Positions 1 to 9,379 of a stretch of DNA of 52,931 nt are shown here, one piece after another. The stretch comes from Verrucomicrobiaceae bacterium. Lineage in GTDB: Bacteria; Verrucomicrobiota; Verrucomicrobiia; Verrucomicrobiales; Verrucomicrobiaceae. The first letter of the stretch is position 1. Each line of letters opens with the position of its first letter. The DNA lies in NCBI GenBank assembly GCA_027487315.1, contig JAIYDW010000255.1, positions 1 to 52,931 on the forward strand, read 5' to 3'. A program made the position numbers and the translations under genes. The notes under the pieces are model-generated. The model made no database searches. It saw nothing but the letters and a program-made list of their open reading frames with translations, and had not been told where the DNA came from.

Positions 1-2544
1 AATCCTGGGACGAATGTGAGTCTTTCGGTGACCGCCGTTGGCGCGACGACGTACACTTGGAGAAGAGACGGGCAAACGGTGCAGACGGGTCCATCCAACG
101 TATTGGCGCTGACCAACCTAACGGAAACGAATCAAGGGACTTATGTTGTTGAGGTTAGCAATGCGGCGGGTTCGGTGTTCAGTGATGACGCTGTTTTGGA
201 GATCAACGACGCCGTTGTAATCTTGGTGCCACCTCAAGGTTTCCAGGTTCCAAGGGGAACGGTTGTCACCTTCACTGTATCGGCGGCAGGGACGGGCCCA
301 TTGACCTATCAGTGGTTCCGGGGGACAACGGCGGTAGGAACCAACAGCCCGAACCTTGAGGTAACAGCGGCGGTCGGGACCTTTGGAAGCTACACGGTGC
401 GGGTCAGCAATGTGGTGGGACCCGTCACGAGTGCGGCAGCGAGTTTGGTTGAGGTGGGTGGTCAGGTAAACATTGTCACTCAGCCGACACCTCAAATTGT
501 TCCGGTTGGAGGCACTCTGACCCTAACCTGTCTGGCTTCTGGCGGGTTGCCGCTCAAGTACCAATGGCGACTTAATGGGAAGAACATCAGCGGGGCGACC
601 GCCGCGACGTTTACGGCGACTAACGTTTCGACCTCCCGTGCGGGAAGCTACAGCTGCTTTGTGAGCAATGTGATTGGAACGGGTCCTTCGAGCGCGACAA
701 CCGCTTCTGTTGACGTAGGTGTGGTGAACACGGCGGCGAGAAGGCTAGTTCTGCAGCAGGGGACGACCACAACGCTCAGTGTGACGGCCGCCGGGAATGT
801 CAGCTATCAATGGTTCAAGAATGCCGGTTCTGGCGAAACTGAGCTGTCAGGGTCGACCTTGCGCACGCTAACGCTGCCGAATTTGGCCGTTGGCGACAAG
901 GCAAACTATTACTGCCGGGTGAAGCTCGTGAGCGCGGCGAACACCCTGGATGGAGGGATGAATGACTTGACCGTCTTTAACGCGGTTCCGGACATCAACA
1001 TGCCTGGCAACTTCACACCGACGATTGTCAGTGAGCTGTATAGCTTCCAAGTGCCCCTGGCGGAGGGTCTGAACCCGCCTGCGCCAGACCCAGCTAGGAC
1101 GCCGACAAAGTGGGTGGCGGCAGGACTGCCACCGGGGTTGACGATCAACAGTGAGGGACTGGTGTCCGGTCGTGCAACTGCTGTGAAGTTGTTTCCGAAA
1201 GGACATCCACAAGAGGGGCAGGTGGCACCCTATTTGGTTCGGGTTACAGCCTCGAATGCGATTGGATCCGACTTTGTGGTGGATCGGGAGTTGGTGGTCC
1301 AACCCCTGCCAGGCGGCGTCGTGGGAGTGTTCACGGGCAAAGTGGCGAGGGCGCCGGCATTGACGCCTCCTGCGACCGGTTTTGTGGGGACTAACTTCGG
1401 TCTCGGAGGAAGAATTGATGTGACGACCACGACTAAAGGGTCGTATTCCGGGAGTCTGCTGCTTGGGGCGACAACTTATCGTTTCAAAGGGGTGCTCAAC
1501 ACCAATTCGATCAGCCCCAACCAGTCGACTGCCACGACGACGATCGCGCGGAGCAAGATGACTCCTTTGACTCTGTCGTTCACTTTGGATGCCGTCGATA
1601 ACTTGTTGAAGCTTGGGACAGTCAGTGACGGGACGGTGACGGCAGCGATTGACGGATGGCGCAGTACCTGGGTGAAAACGAGTTTGGTGCCTGCACCGGC
1701 GGCAGCCTATCAAGGCTACTACACCTTTGGCCTGGACATTCCCAACGGCTTAAGTGGCACCTTGGCGAACCCCAATATTCCACAAGGTTCGGGCTATGGA
1801 AGTTTCACGGTAGCGGGAACCACCGGGAAACTAACAGTTTCGGGTAGGCTTTCGGACGGAACGACCTATACCTCGGCGACCTTTGTTGGCCCAAATGGGC
1901 AAGTGCTTGTTTACCGCACCCTCTATGCGACGAACGCAAGAGGTTCGATTTTGGGGCAGCTGGGGATCTCGCTCGGAACGTCTAACGAATTGAACACGCT
2001 GGGTGGAACCGTGAATTGGTGGCGTCCGGCGACTCCAGGGACATCGGGCAGGACGTATGCTGCGGGATTTGACCCGATGGACTTGGCGGCGGTTGGGAGC
2101 CGCTACGTGCCGCCGGTTTCCCCGAACATTGTGCTGAACATCACTAATGTGGCAGCGAACACCGCAAACAGCCGGATCAACTGTGTGGAGGCAAATGTGG
2201 AGAACGCGCTGCCGGTTCCGAGCTTTGTTGACTTTAATGTCAGCCCGGCCCACAGGGCCTTGGCAATCAGTTCGAACGGACGGGGAGTCACGCTTCGGAT
2301 CACGCCGAGTACTGGTGTGATCACGGGTGCTTTCAAGTTGTCGCAGCCGCATCCAGATGCGGTCAACGGTGGCACGCCGGCGATCATTAATCGGTCGGTG
2401 AGTTATTTTGGTTTGATTGTGAAGGATAACCTGGGAGAGCAGGGGATCGGTTATTTCATGCTTCCGCAACTGCCCACGAGCGCGGCGCAAAGTAACTCCA
2501 AGACGCCGATCTTGAGTGGTCAGGTCACGTTCACCAAGCTTTAG
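1..2544 (+). CDS. Secreted Ig-like repeat protein, 5' end outside window
   Basis: The reading frame is open from base 1, so the true start and any signal peptide lie upstream. About 847 residues are visible. Four Ig-like domains follow each other (roughly bases 1-210, 215-465, 466-715, 716-985), each with the pattern YxW...G.Y...VSN typical of bacterial Ig folds. Next comes a putative-Ig/cadherin-like segment (about 985-1310) containing GLPPGLTIN, as in He_PIG domains. The last 410 residues are a beta-rich domain that recurs in the genes at 2607 and 13040. The protein is probably cell-surface or extracellular and may act in adhesion or binding; nothing in it looks catalytic. No PEP-CTERM or LPXTG sorting signal is visible at the C-terminus. 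The function is inferred only from architecture. Confidence 0.85.
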   Translation, partial: NPGTNVSLSVTAVGATTYTWRRDGQTVQTGPSNVLALTNLTETNQGTYVVEVSNAAGSVFSDDAVLEINDAVVILVPPQGFQVPRGTVVTFTVSAAGTGPLTYQWFRGTTAVGTNSPNLEVTAAVGTFGSYTVRVSNVVGPVTSAAASLVEVGGQVNIVTQPTPQIVPVGGTLTLTCLASGGLPLKYQWRLNGKNISGATAATFTATNVSTSRAGSYSCFVSNVIGTGPSSATTASVDVGVVNTAARRLVLQQGTTTTLSVTAAGNVSYQWFKNAGSGETELSGSTLRTLTLPNLAVGDKANYYCRVKLVSAANTLDGGMNDLTVFNAVPDINMPGNFTPTIVSELYSFQVPLAEGLNPPAPDPARTPTKWVAAGLPPGLTINSEGLVSGRATAVKLFPKGHPQEGQVAPYLVRVTASNAIGSDFVVDRELVVQPLPGGVVGVFTGKVARAPALTPPATGFVGTNFGLGGRIDVTTTTKGSYSGSLLLGATTYRFKGVLNTNSISPNQSTATTTIARSKMTPLTLSFTLDAVDNLLKLGTVSDGTVTAAIDGWRSTWVKTSLVPAPAAAYQGYYTFGLDIPNGLSGTLANPNIPQGSGYGSFTVAGTTGKLTVSGRLSDGTTYTSATFVGPNGQVLVYRTLYATNARGSILGQLGISLGTSNELNTLGGTVNWWRPATPGTSGRTYAAGFDPMDLAAVGSRYVPPVSPNIVLNITNVAANTANSRINCVEANVENALPVPSFVDFNVSPAHRALAISSNGRGVTLRITPSTGVITGAFKLSQPHPDAVNGGTPAIINRSVSYFGLIVKDNLGEQGIGYFMLPQLPTSAAQSNSKTPILSGQVTFTKL
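1312..2541 (+). repeat. Shared C-terminal domain, copy A
   Basis: This is the most diverged of four copies of a domain of about 380 residues. It opens with a GVFTGKV motif, continues through alternating beta segments, and has the landmarks PQGSGYGSF, NWWRP and a late FGLIVKD segment that align with the other copies. I judged the homology by eye; a profile alignment is needed to confirm it. Confidence 0.5.
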
Positions 2545-2606
2545 TCCTCATACCTCGATCCGGTTGTCTGGCGGAAGGGTGGTAAATTGAACTCACTTTT
2601 TTCAAC

Positions 2607-5600
2607 ATGAAACTCCACTATGCTTTTTGTCTGGCGATAGCCATTTTGAGTTGGGCAGCTCAGGTTAATGCGCAGATCGTAGTCACGAATGCAGCGGATG
2701 CGGGTGCAGGCTCCTTGAGACAGGCGATTCTGGACACAAGTCCGGGAGGGGTGATCACCTTTGCTTCATCGCTTTCGGGGCAGACGATTCGGCTTACGAC
2801 CGGAGCGCTGGTGATAGGGAAGAATTTGACCATTAATGGCTCCGCACTTGCTGGTGCGGTGAGTGTTTCAGGAGATGCTGACGGGGAAGGTGAACCTTCG
2901 GTCGAGGACTCACGAGTGTTTGAGGTTTCGGCCGGAAACACAGTCGTTTTTGATTCGATTCGGATTGTTCGTGGCAAGGCGCCTGATGGCACTAACGGTG
3001 GTCATGGAGGAGATGGTGGCGGGATTTTAAACAATGGGAACCTGACGATCAGGAATTCAACGGTCACATTGAGCTCGGCCGGCAAGGGAAATGGTACCGG
3101 GCGAGGAGGGCATGGAGGAGGGATTTTCAATGGCGGGACGTTGACTTTGGAGCGAGTTGTGTTGAGTCAGAATAAGGCAGGAGATGGCGGGTTTGGGGGG
3201 GCGGATTCGGGAGGGGATGGAGGTGGCCTACACAATGCGGGATCACTGAGTGTTAATGAGGTGACATTTGAGGGAAACAATGCGGGTGATGCTGGCAATA
3301 ATGGAGGGACAGGTGGGTTTGGGGGCGGTCTTTATCATGCGGATGGCTTTCAGGGAGCGATCAGAAACTCGACTTTCAGTGGCAATTTAGCAGGGTCGGG
3401 GGGGCTAGGGACGGGCAATGGAACCGGGGGATTTGGGGGAGGTATCTACTCAGCCGGTACGCTGTTAATGGAAAACTCGACGTTTTCTGGGAATCAGGGA
3501 GGGGTTGGAACCGCTGGTGGATCTTCGGTTGGGACAGGAGGTAGCGGAGGAGGCATTGCCAATGTTGGTGCTTTGACTTTAGCGAGTGTGACGGTGGTAG
3601 GTAATTCCTCCGGTGTTGGGTCGGACGATGCCGGAAGCGGCGGGGGGGTTTTCAATGACCTACTGACAGGTGTTATCTCGCTAAACCACGTGATTGTAGC
3701 CGGGAATAGTCTGCCGACCTCACCCGGGGGAGCTGGAGGTCCGGATCTGTTCAGGAAGGGGTTTTCCGCCATTAATCGGTCCGGGGTGAATCTGATCGGA
3801 ACGAATAGCTCTGTAAGTGTTGAATTCCCTGCGCCTGCGGTCGCGGGGCAGCCGAATGTGAATGGTGATTTGGTGGGGACGAATGCAAGCCCGCTTAATC
3901 CGAAATTAGCGCCGCTGGCTTTGTATGGAGGGGTAACGGCGACGCGGGTGCCACTTTCTGATTCTCCAGTGATTGATCCCGTCGGCGGTGTCACTTTGTC
4001 GGTTCTGAGTCGTGATCAGAGAGGGTTGAATCGTGTTGGAGACGGTAATGCAACAGCGGGCGCCGTGATGGATATTGGGGCGGTTGAATTCGAGAAGGAG
4101 GTGGATGTGGCCGCTGGAACATTGAGGTTTGCGAGGCAGCCAAGTTCGATCCTTGAGGGGGTTGGTGTGGGCCAGGTTGGGATATCCCGAGTCGGAGGTG
4201 CAAGAGGGGCGGTGTCTGTCCGTGTTTCCACTGGTTTTGGGCCAGGGTTTGGTCCCGGTTTTGCAACTGATGCTGACTTCAATCCTTTCTCCAATCTATT
4301 GGTGACTTTCGCACATGGAGAGACGCTAAAGTTTGTGCCTGTGACCGTCATATCTGATAGGACACAAGTAGAGGTGAACGAAGTCTTTGAGTTGTTCATG
4401 TCAACACCATTGGGTGGCGCGACCATATCGGGTCCCAACCCGGGGACCGTGCGTATTGTTGATGCGGTGGATGCGTCCAGTCCGGGTTTGACGGTCACGT
4501 CTCCCACGAGCAGTTTATTGATTCTTGAGGCGAATGGCCCAGTTGTGAACTTGACTGGTCAGGCCACTGACAATCAGGGGATTGAGCGAGTTGAAATGTC
4601 GCTTGATGGTGCTGCGTATCAGGAGATCAGCGTCACATTCTCGACCGATTTCAAGAGTGCAACGTTCAACGTCCCGATGACGGTCAATCCTGGTTTGCAC
4701 AGTGTGGCGGTCAGAGCCATTGACACCCGAGCGAGAAGTTCAGCCATTGTTAGGCGTTCTTTCACCTATCGGGTGGAGCGATCCTTGAGTGTGGGGGTCA
4801 ATGACCCGGCGTTTGGGGGGGTGAGTGCCGGCTTTTTGCCGAGTTCGATTAGGAACGTAGGATTTCCATATTCGATCACTGCAACGCCGAGGACAGGATA
4901 TGTTTTTGATGGATGGACGGTGAATAACATAGCCGGGACCGGGGTGACTTTAGCTTTGGCGGAATTGCCGAGACTGAGCTTTCTGATGCAGCCGGGTTTG
5001 TCTTTGACTGCAAATTTCCGGTTGAATCCTTTTGTGCCGGTTTTGATTGGTTCCTTTGAGGGGTTGGTGTTGCCGGATGTGGGGCAGACTCCAGGGGTAG
5101 AAACCGTGGGGCATTTGACTGCGACGGTGAGTGGCAAAGGGGGGGTGACAGGGCGTCTGAGGGTTGATGGTTCGAATCTGAGCTATGCGGGGACTTTGGA
5201 TAACTCTGGATTTGCGCGATTCGGAACGATAAGGTCCAAGATTTTGACGATCAAAAGGAATGGGAAGGCCGATTTGGAACTGGAATTGAGTTTGGATATG
5301 TCTGGGGCCAGTAAGGAGGTCTCTGGCACACTGACCCGAAGATTGAATGGGACGATATTGACGGTTTCAAAGATCGCGGCGAAACGGGCTCATTATAGCA
5401 ACGCTCTGAAAGCGGATGCCTCGTTAGCGGGTGCGGTTAGTCAGCGGTACAATCTGATACTGCCAGCCAAGGCACAAGTGCCGGTCTTGGCGACCAACCT
5501 TTTCCCACAGGGGGTGGGCATCGGTAGTTTGGTAGTGAAACCGGATGGCAGTGTGAGTTGTGCGGTGACGCTGGCCGATAACACGGTGATGCCGACGTGG

Positions 5601-6188
5601 GCGGCGAAGTTGACGGAGGCGAACACACTGGTGGTGTTTGGAGCACTTTATTCAGCGAAGGGCTGTTTTGCGGCGGAAGTGAAGCTGGATCCCTTGCAAG
5701 CGGCGACGGATGCGGCGGGGGTGGATGCGCTTTGGTGCCGCCCGGCGATCTCGACATCGCAATGGTATCCCGCCGGTTGGCCTATGGGGCTCAATGTGGA
5801 CGTTTTTGGTTCCAAATTGAGTGTGGTGACGGGGAGCAGTGTCGTGCCTGCGTTGGGTGCTGAAAACTTGGTTAATGGCAATGTGGATTTGACCTTTGCG
5901 GGTGGACTGACTCCGGGAATTGCAAAGCTAGTGAGTGTTTCTGTTGCCGATAAAGTGACGCGTGTGCCAACAACGGATGCGAGTTTTACTGCTGCCATTA
6001 CGCGCACGACCGGAGGGGTAAGGGGGACGGTTGTTCATCCCACAACGGCTAAAGCTGTGAGTTGGCAGGCCATTTTGTTCCAGAAGGCGGGTGTTCATCA
6101 GGGCGGGCATGGCTTTTTTCTTTCGCCATTGCCAAAACCTGTGACGGGCCTGGGCGAGAGTGGGGCGGTGCTATTCAAAGCCAAATAG
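2607..6188 (+). CDS. Secreted parallel beta-helix / Calx-beta surface protein
   Basis: The product has 1193 residues. Residues 1-22 form a Sec signal peptide ending VNA|Q. Residues 23 to about 496 are very Gly/Asn-rich, with repeated NSTFSGN and GGGI elements, and end in DQRGLNR...DIGAVEF. That is the signature of PMP-like parallel beta-helix proteins with a choice-of-anchor Q end. A Calx-beta domain (about 502-622), a bacterial Ig-like domain (625-725), an InlB-type B-repeat (725-806) and the shared C-terminal domain (807-1193) follow. The gene starts 62 bases after the previous one and may be co-transcribed with it. A role at the cell surface, such as adhesion or carbohydrate contact, is an inference. 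The final four-domain block is repeated in order at the C-terminus of the gene at 13040. Confidence 0.88.
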   Translation: MKLHYAFCLAIAILSWAAQVNAQIVVTNAADAGAGSLRQAILDTSPGGVITFASSLSGQTIRLTTGALVIGKNLTINGSALAGAVSVSGDADGEGEPSVEDSRVFEVSAGNTVVFDSIRIVRGKAPDGTNGGHGGDGGGILNNGNLTIRNSTVTLSSAGKGNGTGRGGHGGGIFNGGTLTLERVVLSQNKAGDGGFGGADSGGDGGGLHNAGSLSVNEVTFEGNNAGDAGNNGGTGGFGGGLYHADGFQGAIRNSTFSGNLAGSGGLGTGNGTGGFGGGIYSAGTLLMENSTFSGNQGGVGTAGGSSVGTGGSGGGIANVGALTLASVTVVGNSSGVGSDDAGSGGGVFNDLLTGVISLNHVIVAGNSLPTSPGGAGGPDLFRKGFSAINRSGVNLIGTNSSVSVEFPAPAVAGQPNVNGDLVGTNASPLNPKLAPLALYGGVTATRVPLSDSPVIDPVGGVTLSVLSRDQRGLNRVGDGNATAGAVMDIGAVEFEKEVDVAAGTLRFARQPSSILEGVGVGQVGISRVGGARGAVSVRVSTGFGPGFGPGFATDADFNPFSNLLVTFAHGETLKFVPVTVISDRTQVEVNEVFELFMSTPLGGATISGPNPGTVRIVDAVDASSPGLTVTSPTSSLLILEANGPVVNLTGQATDNQGIERVEMSLDGAAYQEISVTFSTDFKSATFNVPMTVNPGLHSVAVRAIDTRARSSAIVRRSFTYRVERSLSVGVNDPAFGGVSAGFLPSSIRNVGFPYSITATPRTGYVFDGWTVNNIAGTGVTLALAELPRLSFLMQPGLSLTANFRLNPFVPVLIGSFEGLVLPDVGQTPGVETVGHLTATVSGKGGVTGRLRVDGSNLSYAGTLDNSGFARFGTIRSKILTIKRNGKADLELELSLDMSGASKEVSGTLTRRLNGTILTVSKIAAKRAHYSNALKADASLAGAVSQRYNLILPAKAQVPVLATNLFPQGVGIGSLVVKPDGSVSCAVTLADNTVMPTWAAKLTEANTLVVFGALYSAKGCFAAEVKLDPLQAATDAAGVDALWCRPAISTSQWYPAGWPMGLNVDVFGSKLSVVTGSSVVPALGAENLVNGNVDLTFAGGLTPGIAKLVSVSVADKVTRVPTTDASFTAAITRTTGGVRGTVVHPTTAKAVSWQAILFQKAGVHQGGHGFFLSPLPKPVTGLGESGAVLFKAK
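5026..6185 (+). repeat. Shared C-terminal domain, copy B
   Basis: This is a complete copy. It starts at NPFVPVLIGSFEGL and carries the landmarks FPQGVGIGSL, LWCRPA and YPAGWPMGL. It ends in a ...FQKAG...GHGFFLSP segment. It directly follows an InlB-type repeat. Confidence 0.6.
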
Positions 6189-6287
6189 AACTCGGAGAGC
6201 GGTCTGGATCAGGTTTTGCGACTGATGATACCCGATCGAAAAGGCATTTTTTAGGTGACAGAGGGGAAACGCCTGCTTTGATGGCCC

Positions 6288-7751
6288 ATGGGCGAAATAC
6301 CTTCTTTAGCACTCAGTTTTGACGATGTATTGGTGCTTCCTGGGCTGAGCCAAGTGCTGCCTTCCGAGGTGCATTTGGACGCTTGTCTTGGTGCGGTTAT
6401 TCCTTTGAACATTCCGGTTTTATCCTCGGCGATGGATACGGTGACGGAGTCGGAGTTGGCGATTGCTCTGGCTCGAGAGGGTGGTTTGGGGGTCATTCAC
6501 CGGAATGCGCCGATTGATCATCAAGCGGAGCAGGTGGCGAAGGTGAAGCGCTCGGAAAACACGGTGATTCAGAGTCCCCACAGCGCCCGGCCGGAGACTC
6601 GGCTGGGGGATTTGAATCGGCTGATGCACGAGAAGGGGGTGAGTGGATTCCCGGTCGTTGACCCCGATGGAAGATTGGTGGGCATGGTGACGAGTCGGGA
6701 CATGTGGTACATCGAGGACGAGAATACGCCGGTTTCAGAAATCATGACGCCATTGGATCGATTGATCACGGCGGCTCCGAACACGAGTTTTGATGAGGCT
6801 CTGAAGATTCTTTACACCCACCGGATTGAGAAGCTGCCTTTGGCGGATGCCGATGGTAAGCTTGCGGGTCTGATTACGAAGCAAGACATCATTAAGCGCC
6901 AGATGTATACCAGCGCGGCGAAGGATGGAAACGGGCAATTGCGGGTGGGAGCTGCGGTTGGGGTCGGTGATGATTGTGTGGAGCGGGCCTTGGCGCTGAA
7001 GGCGGCAGGGGCAGATGCGGTGTTTATTGACGCGGCGACGGGGCATACGACCCGTGTGATGCAGGTGGTGGAACGTTTGCGCGGGGCATTGGGGGATGGG
7101 TTCCCGGTGGTAGCGGGGAATGTCGTGACGGCCCAGGGGGCATTGGATCTGATGTCGGCAGGTGTGACTGCTCTGAAGGTAGGGGTGGGGCCGGGGTCGA
7201 TCTGTACGACTCGGGTTATTTCGGGAGTGGGAATGCCGCAGTTCACAGCGGTGCAAATGGTGGCTGAGGTGTGCCGTCCGCGGGGCGTCACCGTGATCGC
7301 GGATGGCGGGATCCGGTATTCCGGCGATATTGTCAAGGCTTTGGCAGCGGGTGCGGACTGTGTGATGCTTGGGTCATTGCTTGCAGGAACTGCGGAGAGC
7401 CCAGGGAACATGGTGAAGTCACAGGGGCGGACTTTTAAAGAGTATCGGGGCATGGGTTCGTTGAAGGCCATGCGCAAAGGGTCGGGCGATCGCTATGGTC
7501 AGAATTCGTCTGGCAAGTTGGTGCCGGAGGGTGTGGAAGCGCGGGTGCCATTTAAGGGGCCGCTTTCTGATGTGGTGTTTCAATTGATGGGTGGACTGCG
7601 ATCTGGAATGGGATATGTGGGCGCTCATAATCTGGATGAACTTCGTGCCAAGGCCCAGTTTGTTCGCATAACGGCTGGTGGGCTCAAAGAGAGCCATCCG
7701 CACGATGTCGTGATCACCGAAGAACCGGTGAACTATGAACCCGCTAGTTGA
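6288..7751 (+). CDS. guaB: Inosine-5'-monophosphate dehydrogenase
   Basis: The enzyme oxidises IMP to XMP with NAD+, the committed step of guanine nucleotide synthesis in the cytoplasm. At 487 residues it has the usual length. The TIM barrel is interrupted by two CBS domains (about residues 90-205), which usually bind adenine or guanine nucleotides. The catalytic loop GPGSICTTR places the nucleophile at Cys306. The phosphate-binding segment ADGGIRYSGD and the flap region YRGMGSLKAM are present. The start at 6288 gives MGEIPSLALSFDDVLVLPG, a standard N-terminus; a nearby ATG at 6281 is in another frame. guaA follows 23 bases after the stop, so the two form an operon. Identification is firm. 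Confidence 0.97.
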   Translation: MGEIPSLALSFDDVLVLPGLSQVLPSEVHLDACLGAVIPLNIPVLSSAMDTVTESELAIALAREGGLGVIHRNAPIDHQAEQVAKVKRSENTVIQSPHSARPETRLGDLNRLMHEKGVSGFPVVDPDGRLVGMVTSRDMWYIEDENTPVSEIMTPLDRLITAAPNTSFDEALKILYTHRIEKLPLADADGKLAGLITKQDIIKRQMYTSAAKDGNGQLRVGAAVGVGDDCVERALALKAAGADAVFIDAATGHTTRVMQVVERLRGALGDGFPVVAGNVVTAQGALDLMSAGVTALKVGVGPGSICTTRVISGVGMPQFTAVQMVAEVCRPRGVTVIADGGIRYSGDIVKALAAGADCVMLGSLLAGTAESPGNMVKSQGRTFKEYRGMGSLKAMRKGSGDRYGQNSSGKLVPEGVEARVPFKGPLSDVVFQLMGGLRSGMGYVGAHNLDELRAKAQFVRITAGGLKESHPHDVVITEEPVNYEPAS

Positions 7752-7774
7752 TTCTTTTTCTCTTTTTTGATCTC

Positions 7775-9295
7775 ATGAATGACAACGAAGTTGCCGTGCT
7801 CGATTACGGCTCACAGTATACTCAACTCATCGTCCGCCGGGTGCGGGAACTTGGTTTTTTGGCCCATCTTTATGCTCCAACGCAATTGGCGGGGTTGAAG
7901 AATCCAGGGGCGATTATTCTTTCGGGGGGACCGCGAAGCACATCGGAGGTGGATGCGCCTGATGTGGACTTTGAGGCTTTGATGGCTTTTGGGGTGCCGG
8001 TGCTCGGGGTGTGTTATGGTATGCAACTCCTGAACATTAAGCATGGTGGCACGGTGCGTCCGGGAGTGACTCGGGAGTATGGTCCAGCGAAGCTGATCGT
8101 CAGTGAACCAGGGACGCTGTTTGAAGGCATTTCACATGAGTCTCAGATCTGGATGAGTCATTCGGATACGGTGAGTGCCTTGCCAGAAGGGGTGTCGGTG
8201 ATCGCGACGAATGAGGATGCGGTGCCGGTGGCACTGCAGTTTGGGGAGCGATGCTGGGGGATTCAGTTTCACCCGGAGGTGACGCATTCCCATGAGGGGG
8301 CAGAGATTTTGAAGAATTTCCTAACGCGATCCGGGGCCAAGTTGGCGCCTTTTGATATTCAGGCGTTTAAGGCGGAGATGCTGAACCAGATTCGTGCGGA
8401 TGTGGGGGATCGGGAGGTTGTTTGTGGTGTGTCAGGTGGGGTGGATAGTACCGTTTTGGCGGTGCTGTTGCATCGTGCGGGAGTGAAATTGCGGTGCATC
8501 TACATCGACACGGGTTTGATGCGGAAAGGGGAGACTGCTGAAGTGATCAAGCAGTTTATTGAAGTGGGAGTGCCGATTGAGGTGGTGGACGCTAGTGCGG
8601 CGTTTCTGGGGAGGCTGGCTGGAGTGAGTGATCCGGAAGAGAAGCGGAAGATCATCGGGGGGGAATTCATCGAGCAGTTCTGGGGAGTGGCGGACAATGT
8701 GGAGTTGCTGGCTCAAGGGACGCTTTATCCTGATGTGATTGAGAGTGCTTCGAGTGGTTCGGCGGCGTCGAAGATCAAGACACACCACAACCGGGTTGAT
8801 CGAATTTTGGAACTCAAAAAAGAAGGGAAGGTTCTCGAGCCTTTGGCGGAGCTGTTTAAGGATGAGGTGCGGGCTTTGGGCGCGAGTCTTGGGATTCCAC
8901 ATGAAGCGCTGTGGCGTCATCCGTTTCCCGGGCCTGGGCTAGCGGTGCGAGTGCCGGGGGCGTTGACGCCCGAGAAACTGGAGATTGCCCGTGAGGCAGA
9001 TGCGATCTTCATCGCCGAGCTTCGCCGGAGTGGTTGGTATGAGAAAGTTTGGCAAGCCTATGCGGCTTTGCTGCCAGTCAAAACGGTCGGAGTGAAGGGA
9101 GACGAACGGTCGTATGAGCAGGCAATCTCTCTTCGTGCGGTGGTAAGTGAAGATGCCATGACGGCCGATTGGGTGGAGTTGCCTTATGAGGTGCTGCGTG
9201 CAGCGTCAAACAAGATTCTGAACTCGGTCAAAGGCATCAATCGGGTGCTTTACGATATCTCAACCAAGCCGCCAGCGAGCATCGAGTGGGAGTGA
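7775..9295 (+). CDS. guaA: GMP synthase (glutamine-hydrolysing)
   Basis: The enzyme converts XMP to GMP using ATP and ammonia from glutamine. I chose the ATG at 7775 (MNDNEVAVLDYGSQYTQLI, 506 residues) over a TTG at 7748 that overlaps guaB, because the family starts at this point. The class I amidotransferase domain has the triad Cys80 in GVCYGMQLL, and His166 and Glu168 in QFHPEVTH. The ATP pyrophosphatase P-loop SGGVDS is at 220-225. The C-terminal dimerisation domain ends DISTKPPASIEWE, as in the family. It is downstream of and surely co-transcribed with guaB. Nothing in the sequence departs from a normal GuaA. Confidence 0.97.
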   Translation: MNDNEVAVLDYGSQYTQLIVRRVRELGFLAHLYAPTQLAGLKNPGAIILSGGPRSTSEVDAPDVDFEALMAFGVPVLGVCYGMQLLNIKHGGTVRPGVTREYGPAKLIVSEPGTLFEGISHESQIWMSHSDTVSALPEGVSVIATNEDAVPVALQFGERCWGIQFHPEVTHSHEGAEILKNFLTRSGAKLAPFDIQAFKAEMLNQIRADVGDREVVCGVSGGVDSTVLAVLLHRAGVKLRCIYIDTGLMRKGETAEVIKQFIEVGVPIEVVDASAAFLGRLAGVSDPEEKRKIIGGEFIEQFWGVADNVELLAQGTLYPDVIESASSGSAASKIKTHHNRVDRILELKKEGKVLEPLAELFKDEVRALGASLGIPHEALWRHPFPGPGLAVRVPGALTPEKLEIAREADAIFIAELRRSGWYEKVWQAYAALLPVKTVGVKGDERSYEQAISLRAVVSEDAMTADWVELPYEVLRAASNKILNSVKGINRVLYDISTKPPASIEWE

Positions 9296-9303
9296 GGATG
9301 GTG

Positions 9304-9319
9304 TCCGACTTTGGTCGGA
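9304..9319. repeat. Short perfect palindrome after guaA
   Basis: TCCGAC, a four-base loop TTTG and GTCGGA form a perfect 6-bp hairpin just after the guaA stop codon. A near-identical element lies at 10531-10546 on the other side of the next gene. No T-run follows it, so a simple intrinsic terminator is unlikely. It may be a REP-like intergenic element. Confidence 0.45.
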
Positions 9320-9379
9320 GAAGAGCCTCAGAAGAGCGAATGCCGCTTGCGCTTGGGCGAAGTGAGGTGTTTTTGAGAG

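Noticed and set aside
5597-5863. 88-codon Gly/Cys-rich plus-strand ORF within the beta-helix protein gene
   Set aside because: It is an alternative frame of a G-rich stretch of the shared domain, with no start signal and no family features.
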